64,000 bases of DNA from Pseudomonas sp. SL4(2022) (GCF_026625725.1 NZ_CP113060.1:682001-746000), one strand, 5' to 3'. Positions 19,639 to 28,621 are shown, numbered from the stretch's first letter. Notes: generated by a model from the sequence alone, not told the origin. Numbers and translations: made by a program.

Positions 19639-20949
19639 TTACTCCACGGACGGTTCAGCCTCGTGGTTGTAACGCTGCCAGTGAGCCAACAATTCCGGCA
19701 CTTCGGCCTCATCATCCAGACTGGCCAGCTCGCGGTTATCCAGCAACGCCTGCACCTGTGGATCACACAGACTCAAGCCCATCGAGCCATCGGCTAAACA
19801 GGCGGTGATGCGATACGGCTGCGACTGCGCGTCGGTGCAGATTTTCGACAAATCCAGAAAGCGCGGCGCGCAGCGCTGGCCCTCTGCATCAATCAGCACC
19901 GCCACCTTGGGCCGCAATTGCAACTTGGGGTGTTTCTCCAGCACCAGGCCAATCTCGCCCGTGTGCAATTCCACCAGCGTGCCAACCGGAAAGATGCCCA
20001 GCCATTCGATAAAGCGCATCACCAGTTCGGCATCAAAATGGCTGTCGCGGCAATCCATCAGCACCTTGAAGGCGTCTTTGACGCTGCGTGCATTGTCGTA
20101 CACGCGCCGGCTGGTGATGGCATCAAAGCAATCAATGATGCTGATGATGCGCGTGAAATACGGGATTTGCGCCGCGCCCAGACCGCGCGGATAACCTTGC
20201 CCGTCAAGGCGTTCGTGATGCCCGTGAGCCACATCAATGGCGATCGACGGCAAGTCGCGGTGACTGAGCAGCAGCTTATAGCCGAGCACCGCATGCTCCT
20301 TGATGTGCTCAAACTCGTCGGCCGTCAGTTTGCCCGGCTTGTTCAGCACCAGTGGATCGACACGGATCTTACCCACATCGTGGAGCATGCCGCTGATGCC
20401 GAGCTGCTCCAGGCTCTCGCCCACCAACCCGAGGTGATGGCCAAACCCCATGGCCATGATCGACACCGACAGGCAATGCTGGCTGGTGTACTCATCCTGA
20501 CTTTTCATGCGCGTCAGCCAGAGCATGGCGCTTTCGTTACGCAGCAGGCTTTGCAAGTTTTCCTGCACCACCTCGCGGCACGCCAGCGTGTTGATGCCGC
20601 GCCCAAGCTGGATGTCAAAAAACACATCCTTGATCAGCTGCGAACTCTTGTCACGGTTGCGCCGCGCCTGCTGCATCTCTTTGGATAACGGCGCACGCTT
20701 GTGAGACGGGCGCGCGTCCGGCCCACTGGAAGAGGGCATCAGGCTGACCTTGACGCGCTGAAACTCATCGATAAATACGTACTGGCAGCACTCCTGCACC
20801 GCCCGTAAATCCTGCACCGTGAGCAGCGGAAAGCCCTGAAACAGAAACGGCGTTTCCCGCCAGGGGCGGTCCACCTCACAGACAAACATACCGATTTCAA
20901 GCTGCGACACATCCAACTTGCGGCGTTTAAGGCGAATGCTTTCGTACAT
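19639..20949 (-). CDS. DUF3391 and HD-GYP domain cyclic-di-GMP phosphodiesterase
   Basis: A 436-residue signalling enzyme. The N-terminus RLKRRKLDVSQLEIGMFVCE is the DUF3391 module. The HD-GYP domain spans about 135-320, with H190/D191 in GMLHDVGKIRVD and GHHERLDGQGYPRGLG, including GYP at 252-254. The C-terminal 110 residues form a small beta-rich tail (VGTLVELHTGEIGLVLE). The frame stays open upstream to 21063, but the first 38 residues are unlike the family, so I start at the MYESIRL methionine; the methionine 9 codons earlier is an alternative. No strong ribosome binding site decides it. Confidence 0.9.
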   Translation of the reverse strand: MYESIRLKRRKLDVSQLEIGMFVCEVDRPWRETPFLFQGFPLLTVQDLRAVQECCQYVFIDEFQRVKVSLMPSSSGPDARPSHKRAPLSKEMQQARRNRDKSSQLIKDVFFDIQLGRGINTLACREVVQENLQSLLRNESAMLWLTRMKSQDEYTSQHCLSVSIMAMGFGHHLGLVGESLEQLGISGMLHDVGKIRVDPLVLNKPGKLTADEFEHIKEHAVLGYKLLLSHRDLPSIAIDVAHGHHERLDGQGYPRGLGAAQIPYFTRIISIIDCFDAITSRRVYDNARSVKDAFKVLMDCRDSHFDAELVMRFIEWLGIFPVGTLVELHTGEIGLVLEKHPKLQLRPKVAVLIDAEGQRCAPRFLDLSKICTDAQSQPYRITACLADGSMGLSLCDPQVQALLDNRELASLDDEAEVPELLAHWQRYNHEAEPSVE

Positions 20950-21167
20950 GGACAAGGCTCGTAACGGCGTGCCCATGCAGTGTAGAAGCTGCGGCACGTC
21001 AATTCGAGCGCAACACACTGCGGCACAGATCCCGCCGCACACAGCGGATTCGCATACAGACACGGGCTAAAACACAGATGGGGCATGGCCATCACTCGCC
21101 GGGATGGTTACCCTCACATCAGCAACCCGTTTTTCACCGCCCCAACCACAGAAAGAGAGTCACCGGT

Positions 21168-21953
21168 TTGACCGTACGGCGCGTCCTTTTAACCCTGCTA
21201 ACCAGCTGCCTGTGCAGCACCTCCGTGGTGGCGGCTGAGCCCATACGCCTGGTCGGAGACGAGTTCTGCCCCTATAACTGCGACCCCGCCAGCGGCAAAC
21301 CCGGCTACATGGTTGAAGTGCTGGAAGAAATCTTTGCGGCACAGGGCCTCACCATCAACTACCGACTCAAGCCTTGGTCACGCGCCGTACAGGTGGTGGC
21401 TAACGGTGGTGCGCAGATCCTTCTGGCCAACACGTACAACAGCGCCCCTGATAAACGCCTGCAACTGGTTATGGGCGAAGACAGCACCTGCTTTCTGACC
21501 CGGCACACTGACCCCTGGCGTTTCACGGATATTGCCGCGTTGCAACAGCACCACATCGGCGTCATTCAGGGTTATCACTACGATGCCGGCGGCCCGCTCG
21601 ACCAGTACCTGCGCAGCAACCACCCGCAGGTGTACCAGGCCAAAGGCGAGTTACCCCTGCGCAGCCTGATGTCGATGCTGCTGCAAAAACGCATTGATCT
21701 GGTGCTGGATAACTGCAACGTGCTCAAGCGCAAAGTCAGCAAAATGGGAATTGCTCACCTCACCCGCCTGGCAGGCGTACTGCCCGGCTACCGTGCCAAC
21801 CTGCACATTGCCTTGTCACCGGCCGACCCTCACGCCGCAGAACGCCTCGAGCTGCTGCGCACGGGCCTGAATGAACTGCGCCGCAACGGACGGCTCGCGC
21901 AAATTCTCCAGCGCTACTCAGTCAATGACTGGCAAACACCCACCACCCCCTGA
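21168..21953 (+). CDS. Second orphan periplasmic amino-acid-type binding protein
   Basis: A 261-residue SBP_bac_3-type protein. The start is TTG 21168, giving the signal peptide TVRRVLLTLLTSCLCSTSVVAAE; upstream codons in frame add a proline/histidine-rich stretch unlike a leader. The core has RLVGDEFCPYNCDP, GYMVEVLEEIFAAQGL and YRLKPWSRAVQ. The CPYNC pair, and a further cysteine in DNCNV, could form disulfides. There are no transport genes nearby; an HD-GYP gene is divergent upstream and a chemoreceptor is convergent downstream. The ligand is unknown. Confidence 0.82.
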   Translation: MTVRRVLLTLLTSCLCSTSVVAAEPIRLVGDEFCPYNCDPASGKPGYMVEVLEEIFAAQGLTINYRLKPWSRAVQVVANGGAQILLANTYNSAPDKRLQLVMGEDSTCFLTRHTDPWRFTDIAALQQHHIGVIQGYHYDAGGPLDQYLRSNHPQVYQAKGELPLRSLMSMLLQKRIDLVLDNCNVLKRKVSKMGIAHLTRLAGVLPGYRANLHIALSPADPHAAERLELLRTGLNELRRNGRLAQILQRYSVNDWQTPTTP

Positions 21954-22220
21954 GCCTGATTACACGCCTACCGCCTACCCGATCATCCGCCTTGCCGACG
22001 TCCCGCACCCCAGCACGCAACCCAACAGCACGCAGAGCACCCAGAAATTCCATTGACGCAGATATCGCTTCATCCGTAAGGCCCTCTCTGACCAGTGCAG
22101 TAAACAAGCCGGCGATCATAAGGGGCGGAATAGAACAACGTCATGCGCAACAGATGCGCCCTGTTAACTCGCCCAGCTATTGGCGATACAGTTTGCGCAC
22201 AGCCATGGATATCGCCGATA
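21954..22220. other. Intergenic region, nothing recognised
   Basis: About 270 bases between the stop of the binding-protein gene and the shared terminator. No frame has a domain or a ribosome binding site. Confidence 0.4.
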
Positions 22221-22250
22221 GAAAAAGCCCCGCAACTGCGGGGCTTTTTC
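22221..22250. terminator. Bidirectional terminator between binding protein and chemoreceptor genes
   Basis: GAAAAAGCCCCGC / GCGGGGCTTTTTC forms a 13-base stem with an AACT loop. Both strands give a T run after a G+C-rich stem, so it can end transcription from both converging genes. Confidence 0.9.
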
Positions 22251-22280
22251 TTGGGGTTAGTCGGCTCAACGCAACCGGCC

Positions 22281-24248
22281 TTATTCCGTGCGGAAGCGTA
22301 CCACCAGCTGTTTCAGCTCACTGCTCAGGCCGCTTTGTTCCTGGGCGTAGCTCTCCACCTCGGCAGCTTGAGCGGATATCTGCGTTACCGCGTCGTTGAT
22401 GGCGACGATGTTCTGGTTGATTTCCTCGGTCACCAGGTGCTGTTCCTCGGTCGCGGTGGCGATCTGCATGGTCATGTCGCGGATCATCTGCACCTTGCCT
22501 TCAATGCTCTCGAAGGCGGCCATCACCTCATCGGACAGCCCAATGGCCTTGCCCGACTCGACCAGGCTTTGATCCATGCTCACCGTCACTTCCTTGATGC
22601 GGTTGACCAGCAGGTTGAGGATATTGTTGATCTGCTCGGTGGAGTCCTGAGTGCGCTTGGCCAGATTGCGTACCTCATCGGCCACCACCGCAAACCCACG
22701 GCCCTGCTCGCCCGCGCGGGCGGCTTCGATGGCCGCGTTCAAGGCCAGCAAATTGGTCTGCTCGGCGATCTGCTGAATGGTCGAGAGAATGTTATTGATG
22801 TTGACCGTTTCCTTCTCCAGCTCCTGAATCACCTTGCTGGAGTTCTGGATGCTGGTGCCGAGCTTGTTGACCCCGGACGTGCTGCGCGCGATCACCTCTT
22901 TACCATTGCGCGTGGCGGCCAGACCCTGCTCCGACACCTCGGCGGTCTGCACGCAGGTCTTGGCCACCTCATTGGCCGCCGAGGACATCTCGGTCACCGC
23001 CGTGACGATCTGCTCCACCGAACTCAACTGGCGCTGCAGCGTGGCGGACATCGCCGTGGTGCGCTTGTTGGTGTCGCTGGAAACGCCATCCATGCTGATG
23101 GCGTTCTCCTTGATCACCTTGATCATGCCCTGGATCGACGCAATAAACTGATTGAACCACTTGGCCAGCTCGCCGGTTTCATCGCGGCTGAGCAGGTCCA
23201 GGCGGCGGGTCAGGTCACCCTCACCCTGGGCGATAGTGCGCAACCCATCCTTCACCAGATTGATCGGGTTGACGATCCGATTGGCGATCACCACCCCAGC
23301 CGCGCCAAATACCAGCACCAGCACCACGCAGACAATCAGGGTGATCCAGGTCAGCTCACGGGCGCTCGCGTAAATCTCGTCGGCCTGCTTGAAGCCAACA
23401 AACTTCCAGCCCAGCTCCGGCGAGGTATAAACGTTGGCCATATAAGCCACGCCATCAATCTCCACCTCGACCAGGCCGTTCTCGGTTTTGCCGATAACCG
23501 CAAAGTGCTCACCGGGCAGCTCGCTGACCTTCTTGAAGTTGTTGTCCGGCTGCAGGCCATCCACCAGCAAGGTGCCGCTGCCCTCCGCCAACATCAGAAA
23601 GCCGGTTTCGCCAAAGCGCACCTTCTGCGCCATATCGGTCAGCGCCTTGAGCGACACATCCACCGCCACCACCCCGGCAAACTGCCCGGCGTTATCCTTG
23701 AAGCCCTTGAGCACCGAAACATACACCGCGTCATCCGGCTCCCAGTAATAACCGTCGCGGCGGGCCAGGGTGAAATTGGCGTCCTTGCCAATGGGGTACC
23801 ACTCGCGCGTACGCGGGTCCCAATCACCGTAATCCCCGGTGCCCGGCCACTCCACATAACCGCCCTTGGTATCGCTCATGTACACGTAGCCGAAGGTGGG
23901 GTTGTTCTTACCGATGCTGGAGAAGTAATCGAAAATCTGCTTCTCCCGTCCACCATTGGCGGTAGCCACCTGACCCGGCTTGCGCGCCTCACCGAAGTAG
24001 GTGGTCAGCTCGCCGTTCTGGGCATCCTGCACCGCGGGGTATTCCGCCAGGGCAGAAACGGTGTAGCCCACCGAATCAAAGAAGGTGGCAAAGCTGTTGT
24101 TCACCAGCTTCATATCCAGGCTGCTGGCGACCAGAAAGTTCTCTTTGGCCTGCTGCGTGACATTGCGAATCGTCAGCAGCGCCACCACCAGAACCGGAAT
24201 CAGGGTTGCCACCAGAAAGCTCAGCAACAGTTTGGATTTGATATTCAT
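22281..24248 (-). CDS. Methyl-accepting chemotaxis protein with dCache sensor domain
   Basis: A 655-residue transmembrane chemoreceptor. TM1 is residues 7-29 and TM2 about 290-312, bracketing a periplasmic double-Cache domain. In that domain [16 protein letters not shown] and GVVAVDVSL supply most of the amino-acid-binding motif (RxWY, Y, D), with tryptophan where its first tyrosine should be. A HAMP domain follows, then a long coiled signalling domain with the hairpin tip [20 protein letters not shown] and [17 protein letters not shown]. There is no C-terminal CheR pentapeptide. It probably senses an amino acid or related amine. A sigma-28-like promoter lies 35-60 bases upstream. Confidence 0.97.
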   Translation of the reverse strand: MNIKSKLLLSFLVATLIPVLVVALLTIRNVTQQAKENFLVASSLDMKLVNNSFATFFDSVGYTVSALAEYPAVQDAQNGELTTYFGEARKPGQVATANGGREKQIFDYFSSIGKNNPTFGYVYMSDTKGGYVEWPGTGDYGDWDPRTREWYPIGKDANFTLARRDGYYWEPDDAVYVSVLKGFKDNAGQFAGVVAVDVSLKALTDMAQKVRFGETGFLMLAEGSGTLLVDGLQPDNNFKKVSELPGEHFAVIGKTENGLVEVEIDGVAYMANVYTSPELGWKFVGFKQADEIYASARELTWITLIVCVVLVLVFGAAGVVIANRIVNPINLVKDGLRTIAQGEGDLTRRLDLLSRDETGELAKWFNQFIASIQGMIKVIKENAISMDGVSSDTNKRTTAMSATLQRQLSSVEQIVTAVTEMSSAANEVAKTCVQTAEVSEQGLAATRNGKEVIARSTSGVNKLGTSIQNSSKVIQELEKETVNINNILSTIQQIAEQTNLLALNAAIEAARAGEQGRGFAVVADEVRNLAKRTQDSTEQINNILNLLVNRIKEVTVSMDQSLVESGKAIGLSDEVMAAFESIEGKVQMIRDMTMQIATATEEQHLVTEEINQNIVAINDAVTQISAQAAEVESYAQEQSGLSSELKQLVVRFRTE

Positions 24249-24282
24249 GGGACATCGCCTTCTAGCTGGCCAGTAATACGCT

Positions 24283-24309
24283 CTATCGGCGCTTGTAGAG
24301 GATAGTTAA
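24283..24309 (-). promoter_or_regulatory. Sigma-28 (FliA)-type promoter for the chemoreceptor
   Basis: Read leftwards: TTAA (24309-24306), 15 bases, then GCCGATAG (24290-24283), against the flagellar consensus TAAA-N15-GCCGATAA. The -10 box matches 7 of 8 positions and spacing is exact. Chemoreceptor genes are classic FliA targets. Confidence 0.65.
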
Positions 24310-24439
24310 GGCGTATGACAGCGCCAGCGCTGGCCTCACCACGACACAGCGGCGGCGCGAAAACGACTGTTGCGGTAAATCCTCCGATGATTGACCGCAG
24401 GCATTCCGCCGCCTGTGTATTGGATCTGCTTACTGGTTT

Positions 24440-24660
24440 CGGCTTTACGCCGAGTCACTTTCTCTTTGCTCGCGCGAAAGAGAAAGTAACCAAAGAGAAA
24501 GCGCGCCCGGCATCCGGGTTTCGCTGCGCTCAACTCCCCTCGCTCCGGTGCTGTTCCGAGGGTCGGCAAGACGGGCCATCCATGGCCCGACATGCCTCGT
24601 TTGGCCTCCATGCCAAACGCCCCTCTCCACAGCACCTGCGCTCGGCCTCCTGACGGGATT
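24440..24660 (-). repeat. Modular hairpin repeat, copy A (reverse orientation)
   Basis: Read leftwards the unit starts with CAGGAGGCCGAG and then has three hairpins: CGTTTGGC-ATGGAG-GCCAAACG (24598-24619), CGGGCC-ATGGAT-GGCCCG (24572-24589) and CCCGG-ATG-CCGGG (24506-24518). It ends in the stretch TTTGGTTACTTTCTCTTT. The same module order is present in copy B in the opposite direction. To my memory this type of element is dispersed in Pseudomonas and related genomes; its mechanism of spread is not known to me. Confidence 0.75.
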
Positions 24661-24827
24661 CGGGGACCGCGTTGCTTACACGATTTGTGGACGGCAAAAA
24701 CAAAAAAGCAAAAGCATCGCGGCCATGGGCCGCTCCTACGGGTCCTTAGCCTGCAGGGCGGGTGAAACACGCCTTGCTTTTTTGCTTTTCTATCCGCGAT
24801 CTCACAAACGACACCAAACGCCCCATT

Positions 24828-25050
24828 CAGGAGGCCGAGTGGAATCGTTGTGGAAGGGAGCGAGCCGCATGGATGCGGCGAGAGGCGTAAAGGGCCAGGG
24901 ACGGCCCTTGTACGCCGGCCCCTGGAACAATGGTGGAGCTAGGGAACCCGACGAAGTCGGGCCGGAGGCAAGGGGCAAGACCTTTTGCTTACTTTTGGCG
25001 GGGCCGGCCATCCGGGCGTTTGCCAAAAGTGGGCCGCCGTAAGGGCGGAA
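24828..25050 (+). repeat. Modular hairpin repeat, copy B (forward orientation)
   Basis: It begins with CAGGAGGCCGAG like copy A. Its hairpins are GCCGC-ATGGAT-GCGGC (24864-24879 region), AAGGGCC-AGGGAC-GGCCCTT (24890-24909) and CCCGAC-GAA-GTCGGG (24947-24961). It ends in CTTTTGCTTACTTTTGGCG and an arm GCCAAAAG pairing with CTTTTGGC. Stem sequences differ from copy A while pairing is kept. Confidence 0.75.
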
Positions 25051-25314
25051 CCGATAGGTCGGGCAATACGTATACAGCGTTTAGTTAACTGCCCATGGTC
25101 GTCTTTTCATCGTTATGTGCGGGCGTGCTTTTGCCCGGGAGGATTAAGCGGATGGCGAGCGCAGACATGATGGTTACAGATAGCCACTATTGATGGGCAT
25201 CGCTATGCTCGCCCCATACTACGGGCTGGATGAAAACTCATTGCACTGTTTTAACCGCCAAAACCACTACTCATATCACTGGCAACTGACTGATCCACAG
25301 CAAGGCAGAGCAAT

Positions 25315-25698
25315 ATGAAGAAGCTGATGCAAGTGCTCTGTATGGCCCTGGCTGCTTTCTTCGCGGCTAAAGAAGCCCTAGAGATGGGCGATTCAAAAGA
25401 ATGGCCTGATACCCATGGCGTGATTACCAGCTCGCAGATTCTCAAGGAAAACCGGAAGGATTACGGCAACAGCTCTAGCCGTACGTCAACGCATCATTAC
25501 GCGTATAGAGTCTGGGTCCAGTACTCGTACCAGGTAAATGCCTCTACCTACATAGGTAAACGCATTCGAGTACGCAGCCACACTTACAGCCTCGAATCTC
25601 TCGCCCAGCGCGAACTGGCGGAATACCCAGTGGGTAAAACGGTTAAGGTTTACTACGACCCAGAAGATCCGGAGCGCAGCGTTCTAAAACGTCACTAA
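25315..25698 (+). CDS. DUF3592 domain protein
   Basis: A 127-residue product with a hydrophobic N-terminus (KLMQVLCMALAAFFAAKEALEM, signal peptide or membrane anchor). The DUF3592 domain follows: WPDTHGVITSSQILKEN, then YRVWVQYSYQVNASTYIGKRIR and the closing YPVGKTVKVYYDPEDPERSVL, which is the family's signature. The function of DUF3592 proteins is unknown. The region beyond the anchor is probably extracytoplasmic. It lies alone between the repeat region and a shared terminator. Confidence 0.85.
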   Translation: MKKLMQVLCMALAAFFAAKEALEMGDSKEWPDTHGVITSSQILKENRKDYGNSSSRTSTHHYAYRVWVQYSYQVNASTYIGKRIRVRSHTYSLESLAQRELAEYPVGKTVKVYYDPEDPERSVLKRH

Positions 25699-25800
25699 CC
25701 CGCTGTCAGCTGCCGTTCTTTTACTCCGTATCTCTTCGCCCATGCAGAAAACACGCAGCATGGGTTAAGCGCAGTGATGCCCATCAATGCTCAAAACAAA

Positions 25801-25826
25801 AAAGCCCGTCACTCGACGGGCCTTTT
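25801..25826. terminator. Bidirectional terminator between DUF3592 and amidotransferase genes
   Basis: GCCCGTC / GACGGGC (25804-25810 with 25815-25821) is followed by CTTTT on the plus strand and by a TTTTTTGTTTT run on the minus strand. Confidence 0.8.
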
Positions 25827-25849
25827 GCTTTCAATCACCAGCGCAGTGT

Positions 25850-26632
25850 TTAGGCCACAGCAGCCTCGCTACGACGCCCAAGCTTCTTCCCCTGATATTC
25901 CCTCGCCGCCTGATGAAACGCCTCCAACAGCGCGTTGTAATCCGCCTTCTCCCAATAACGATACTCAGGATGCCACTGCACCCCAACGGCAAAGGCTTTA
26001 GCCCCAATCACACTGACCGCCTCGATCTGCCCATCTTCGGCCACGGCTTCAACCTGCAAGCCCTCACCCAGTCGATCAATCCCCTGACCGTGCAGCGAGT
26101 TGACCTTGATCTGCCGCTCGCCAAACAGCGAATGCAGCACGCCGCCCTCGGTCAGGGCCACGTTGTGGATCGGGCCGTAGGCCACGTCATCCGGTACGTC
26201 CTTCACCTCACGGTGATCAAGCCGCCCCTCAACCGCATGCACTTCACGGTGCAGGGTGCCGCCGAACAGCACGTTCATTTCCTGCATGCCCCGGCAGATG
26301 CCGAGGAAGGGAATGCCGCGGTCAATACAGGCGCGCAGCAGACGCAGAACGGTTTCATCGCGGGGCTTGTCGGCCAGGCCTAGGCCGGGGTGGTCGTCGC
26401 CGTAGAAACTGGGGTGCACGTTGGAGAGCGAGCCGCCGAACATGATGCCGCTGACGCTATCCAGCACCGTGTCCATGTCCAGATCATCGCCAAAAGCCGG
26501 GATCATCAGCGGGAAGGCACCGAAGCCGGTGACGGCGTGGATGTACTTCTCGCCGACCAGGTGAAACCAGCCAATATCACGGCTGGTCAGCTGCCAACGG
26601 CACAGGGGAAGGCCAATCATGGGTTTGCTCAT
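25850..26632 (-). CDS. Class-I glutamine amidotransferase-like gamma-glutamyl hydrolase (PuuD/PauD type)
   Basis: A 260-residue peptidase C26 enzyme. The nucleophile elbow is GICRGMQ with C113; the partner residues H221 and E223 are in VQWHPEYR; GGSLSNVHPSFYG (66-78) is the characteristic loop of gamma-glutamyl-GABA hydrolases. In polyamine catabolism this enzyme releases GABA from gamma-glutamyl-GABA, and pseudomonads carry several PauD paralogues. No glutamylpolyamine synthetase gene is adjacent, but beta-alanine genes are next on the same strand. The ATG at 26632 has GAGGA upstream. The exact substrate is unproven. Confidence 0.88.
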   Translation of the reverse strand: MSKPMIGLPLCRWQLTSRDIGWFHLVGEKYIHAVTGFGAFPLMIPAFGDDLDMDTVLDSVSGIMFGGSLSNVHPSFYGDDHPGLGLADKPRDETVLRLLRACIDRGIPFLGICRGMQEMNVLFGGTLHREVHAVEGRLDHREVKDVPDDVAYGPIHNVALTEGGVLHSLFGERQIKVNSLHGQGIDRLGEGLQVEAVAEDGQIEAVSVIGAKAFAVGVQWHPEYRYWEKADYNALLEAFHQAAREYQGKKLGRRSEAAVA

Positions 26633-26670
26633 TGCAAGGAGTCCTCTTCATTAGTCATTGAAGTGGGCTG

Positions 26671-26725
26671 CCCTTGGGAGAGCGGGCTTACGGGCCAGGA
26701 AACCCTGAACCCGCTCACCCAAGGG
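26671..26725. repeat. Inverted repeat (hairpin)
   Basis: CCCTTGGG (26671-26678) pairs with CCCAAGGG (26718-26725), and inside it AGCGGG (26681-26686) pairs with CCCGCT (26710-26715), with one or two unpaired bases between the arms. It could be a terminator-like or dispersed element; it has no T run. Confidence 0.6.
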
Positions 26726-26824
26726 GTGCCGTAACCTGCGGTCACTGCACCAACGCCGCGCCCGCGCGGCTGGTTTGTTGCGTAAAGCTATCGCTATGTA
26801 TCCATTACGTGCTGCATGCAATCG

Positions 26825-26924
26825 GTAGGTTGAGTCGGGCGGCGTTCCGCTGAGCGCAGCGAAGCCCAACAGGCATTGCTATCGCTCGTTGGGCTTCGTC
26901 ACTCCGTTCCTCAACCCAACCTAC
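26825..26924. repeat. 100-base palindromic intergenic element
   Basis: The outer arms are GTAGGTTG / CAACCTAC (26825-26832 with 26917-26924) and the inner arms CGAAGCCCAAC / GTTGGGCTTCG (26860-26870 with 26888-26898). Nested perfect arms and absence of coding capacity fit a REP or small MITE-like element. Confidence 0.7.
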
Positions 26925-27081
26925 GTCTGTGCGAGGGTCGCAAAGCGCGCGGCTACGACTGCATGGATGCAGGAGGTAGGGCCGCACCCGCTCCCGGCGG
27001 GTCTGCGGCATTCACCACATCCCTGTGGATCGCGAAGCAGGATGCCAGAGCCGAAAGCCCCTCCTACAGAGGTAAACAGAT

Positions 27082-27114
27082 CAAAAAAGGGGGCTGACCC
27101 TGCGATCAGCCCCC
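27082..27114 (-). terminator. Rho-independent terminator of bauC
   Basis: GGGGGCTGA / TCAGCCCCC (27089-27097 with 27106-27114), read leftwards, is followed by six T residues. It lies 10 bases beyond the bauC stop. Confidence 0.88.
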
Positions 27115-27124
27115 TGGGTATTAC

Positions 27125-28621
27125 TTAACCATTACTCGGGAAAGCGAACTGCGCCGCCTCATGCGAGGCGCGCTGCGGCCAGCGCTGGGTGATGGCTTTT
27201 TTGCGGGTGTAGAAGCGCACACCGTCCGGGCCGTAGGCGTGCAGGTCGCCGAACAGCGAGCGCTTCCAGCCGCCAAAGCTGTGGTAGCTGACCGGGACTG
27301 GCAGCGGTACGTTGACGCCGACCATGCCGACTTCGATTTCGTCGCAGAACAGGCGCGCGGCTTCACCGTCGCGGGTGAAGATGCAGGTGCCGTTGCCGTA
27401 TTCGTGGTCGTTGATCAGCTGCATGGCCGCTTCCAGGCTGCCGACGCGGACGATGCACAGCACGGGGCCGAAGATTTCGTCGGTGTAGATGGACATCTGT
27501 GGGGTCACCTTGTCGAACAGGGTGCCGCCGACGAAGAAACCGTTTTCGTTGCCGGCAACCACCAAGTCTCGACCGTCGACCACCAGGCGTGCGCCCTGGG
27601 CCACGCCAGCGTCGATGTAGCCTTTGACCTTGTCACGCGCAGCGCCGGTAACCAGCGGGCCCATGTCCAGGCCGCAGGAGGTGCCAGCGCCGATTTTCAG
27701 CGCTTTGATTTGCGGCACGATCTTCTCGACCAGCGCATCGGCGATCTGGTCGCCTACGCACACGGCCACGGAGATGGCCATGCAGCGCTCGCCGCAGGAA
27801 CCGTAGGCCGCACCCATCAGTGCGCTGACGGCGTTGTCCAGATCGGCATCGGGCATCAGCACCGCGTGGTTCTTCGCGCCGCCCAGGGCCTGGACGCGCT
27901 TACCGCGCTTGGTGCCTTCGCTGTAGATGTATTCGGCAATCGGCGTGGAGCCAACAAAGCTCAGGGCTTTGACGTCTGGCGCTTCGATCAGCGCATCCAC
28001 CGCTTCCTTGTCGCCATGCACCACGTTGAGTACGCCTTTCGGCAGACCGGCCTCGATCAGCAGTTGGGCGATATACAGGGTAGAGCTTGGGTCACGCTCG
28101 GACGGCTTGAGGATGAAGCAGTTGCCGCAGACGATGGCCAGCGGGTACATCCACAGCGGCACCATGGCCGGGAAGTTGAACGGGGTGATGCCGGCCACGA
28201 CGCCGATAGGCTGCATATCGCTCCAAGCGTCGATATTCGGGCCGACGTTGCGGCTGTACTCGCCCTTGAGGATTTCCGGCGCTGCGCAGGCGAATTCGAC
28301 GTTCTCGATGCCGCGCTTGAGTTCACCAGCGGCGTCTTCCAGGGTTTTGCCGTGCTCTTCGCTGATCAGCTTGGCGATGGTCGCTTCGTGCTGCTCCAGC
28401 AGCTGCTTGAAGCGAAACATCACCTGGGCGCGTTTGGCGGGCGGGGTGTTGCGCCAGGCCGGGAAGGCGCTCTTGGCCGAATCGATGGCCAGCTGCAGGG
28501 TGGCGCGGTCGGCCAGGGCCACTTGCTTGGTCACGGCACCAGTGGACGGGTTGAACACGTCAGCGCTGCGGCCGGTGCCGGCGGTCAGTTCGCCGTGGAT
28601 CAGGTGGTTAACGAGGGTCAT
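27125..28621 (-). CDS. bauC: CoA-acylating methylmalonate/malonate-semialdehyde dehydrogenase
   Basis: A 498-residue aldehyde dehydrogenase of the MmsA family, which converts 3-oxopropanoate or methylmalonate semialdehyde to acetyl- or propionyl-CoA with NAD and CoA. Cofactor segments ITPFNFPAMVPLWM (145-158) and LKPSERDPSS are intact, and the catalytic cysteine is C280 in GSCGERCMA. Its place directly downstream of the beta-alanine aminotransferase and the bauR-type regulator supports the bauC role (3-oxopropanoate dehydrogenase) rather than the valine-pathway mmsA. A second mmsA elsewhere would be expected. TGGAG lies 5 bases before the ATG. A repeat element separates it from bauA. Confidence 0.93.
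   Translation of the reverse strand: MTLVNHLIHGELTAGTGRSADVFNPSTGAVTKQVALADRATLQLAIDSAKSAFPAWRNTPPAKRAQVMFRFKQLLEQHEATIAKLISEEHGKTLEDAAGELKRGIENVEFACAAPEILKGEYSRNVGPNIDAWSDMQPIGVVAGITPFNFPAMVPLWMYPLAIVCGNCFILKPSERDPSSTLYIAQLLIEAGLPKGVLNVVHGDKEAVDALIEAPDVKALSFVGSTPIAEYIYSEGTKRGKRVQALGGAKNHAVLMPDADLDNAVSALMGAAYGSCGERCMAISVAVCVGDQIADALVEKIVPQIKALKIGAGTSCGLDMGPLVTGAARDKVKGYIDAGVAQGARLVVDGRDLVVAGNENGFFVGGTLFDKVTPQMSIYTDEIFGPVLCIVRVGSLEAAMQLINDHEYGNGTCIFTRDGEAARLFCDEIEVGMVGVNVPLPVPVSYHSFGGWKRSLFGDLHAYGPDGVRFYTRKKAITQRWPQRASHEAAQFAFPSNG

Larger units (their letters stand above)
24310..25314. other. Gene-free repeat-rich region
   Basis: About 1 kb with no supported gene, dominated by two inverted copies of a hairpin-rich repeat (listed separately) and a spacer at 24666-24820 containing GGCAAAAACAAAAAAGCAAAA and its near complement GCTTTTTTGCTTTT. 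Frames across it encode only low-quality translations of the repeats. Confidence 0.6.
26633..27081. other. Intergenic region with two palindromic repeats
   Basis: No gene is supported. It holds the hairpins at 26671-26725 and 26825-26924 (listed separately). Downstream of them, the stretch to about 27080 contains fragments such as GCTCCCGGCGGGTCTGC and CCCTCCTACAGAG that resemble parts of pseudomonad REP elements. Confidence 0.5.

Noticed and set aside
22143..24305. Rightward 720-codon frame opposite the chemoreceptor
   Set aside because: Antisense shadow; His/Leu/Gly-rich translation with no known fold.
24315..25042. Several open frames across the repeat region
   Set aside because: They translate the hairpin repeats themselves and lack ribosome binding sites; such frames are commonly mis-annotated as genes.
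26671..26725. Hairpin considered as a riboswitch or attenuator for the amidotransferase gene
   Set aside because: It lies upstream on the correct side, but shows only a simple stem with no conserved aptamer features or T run; left as a repeat.
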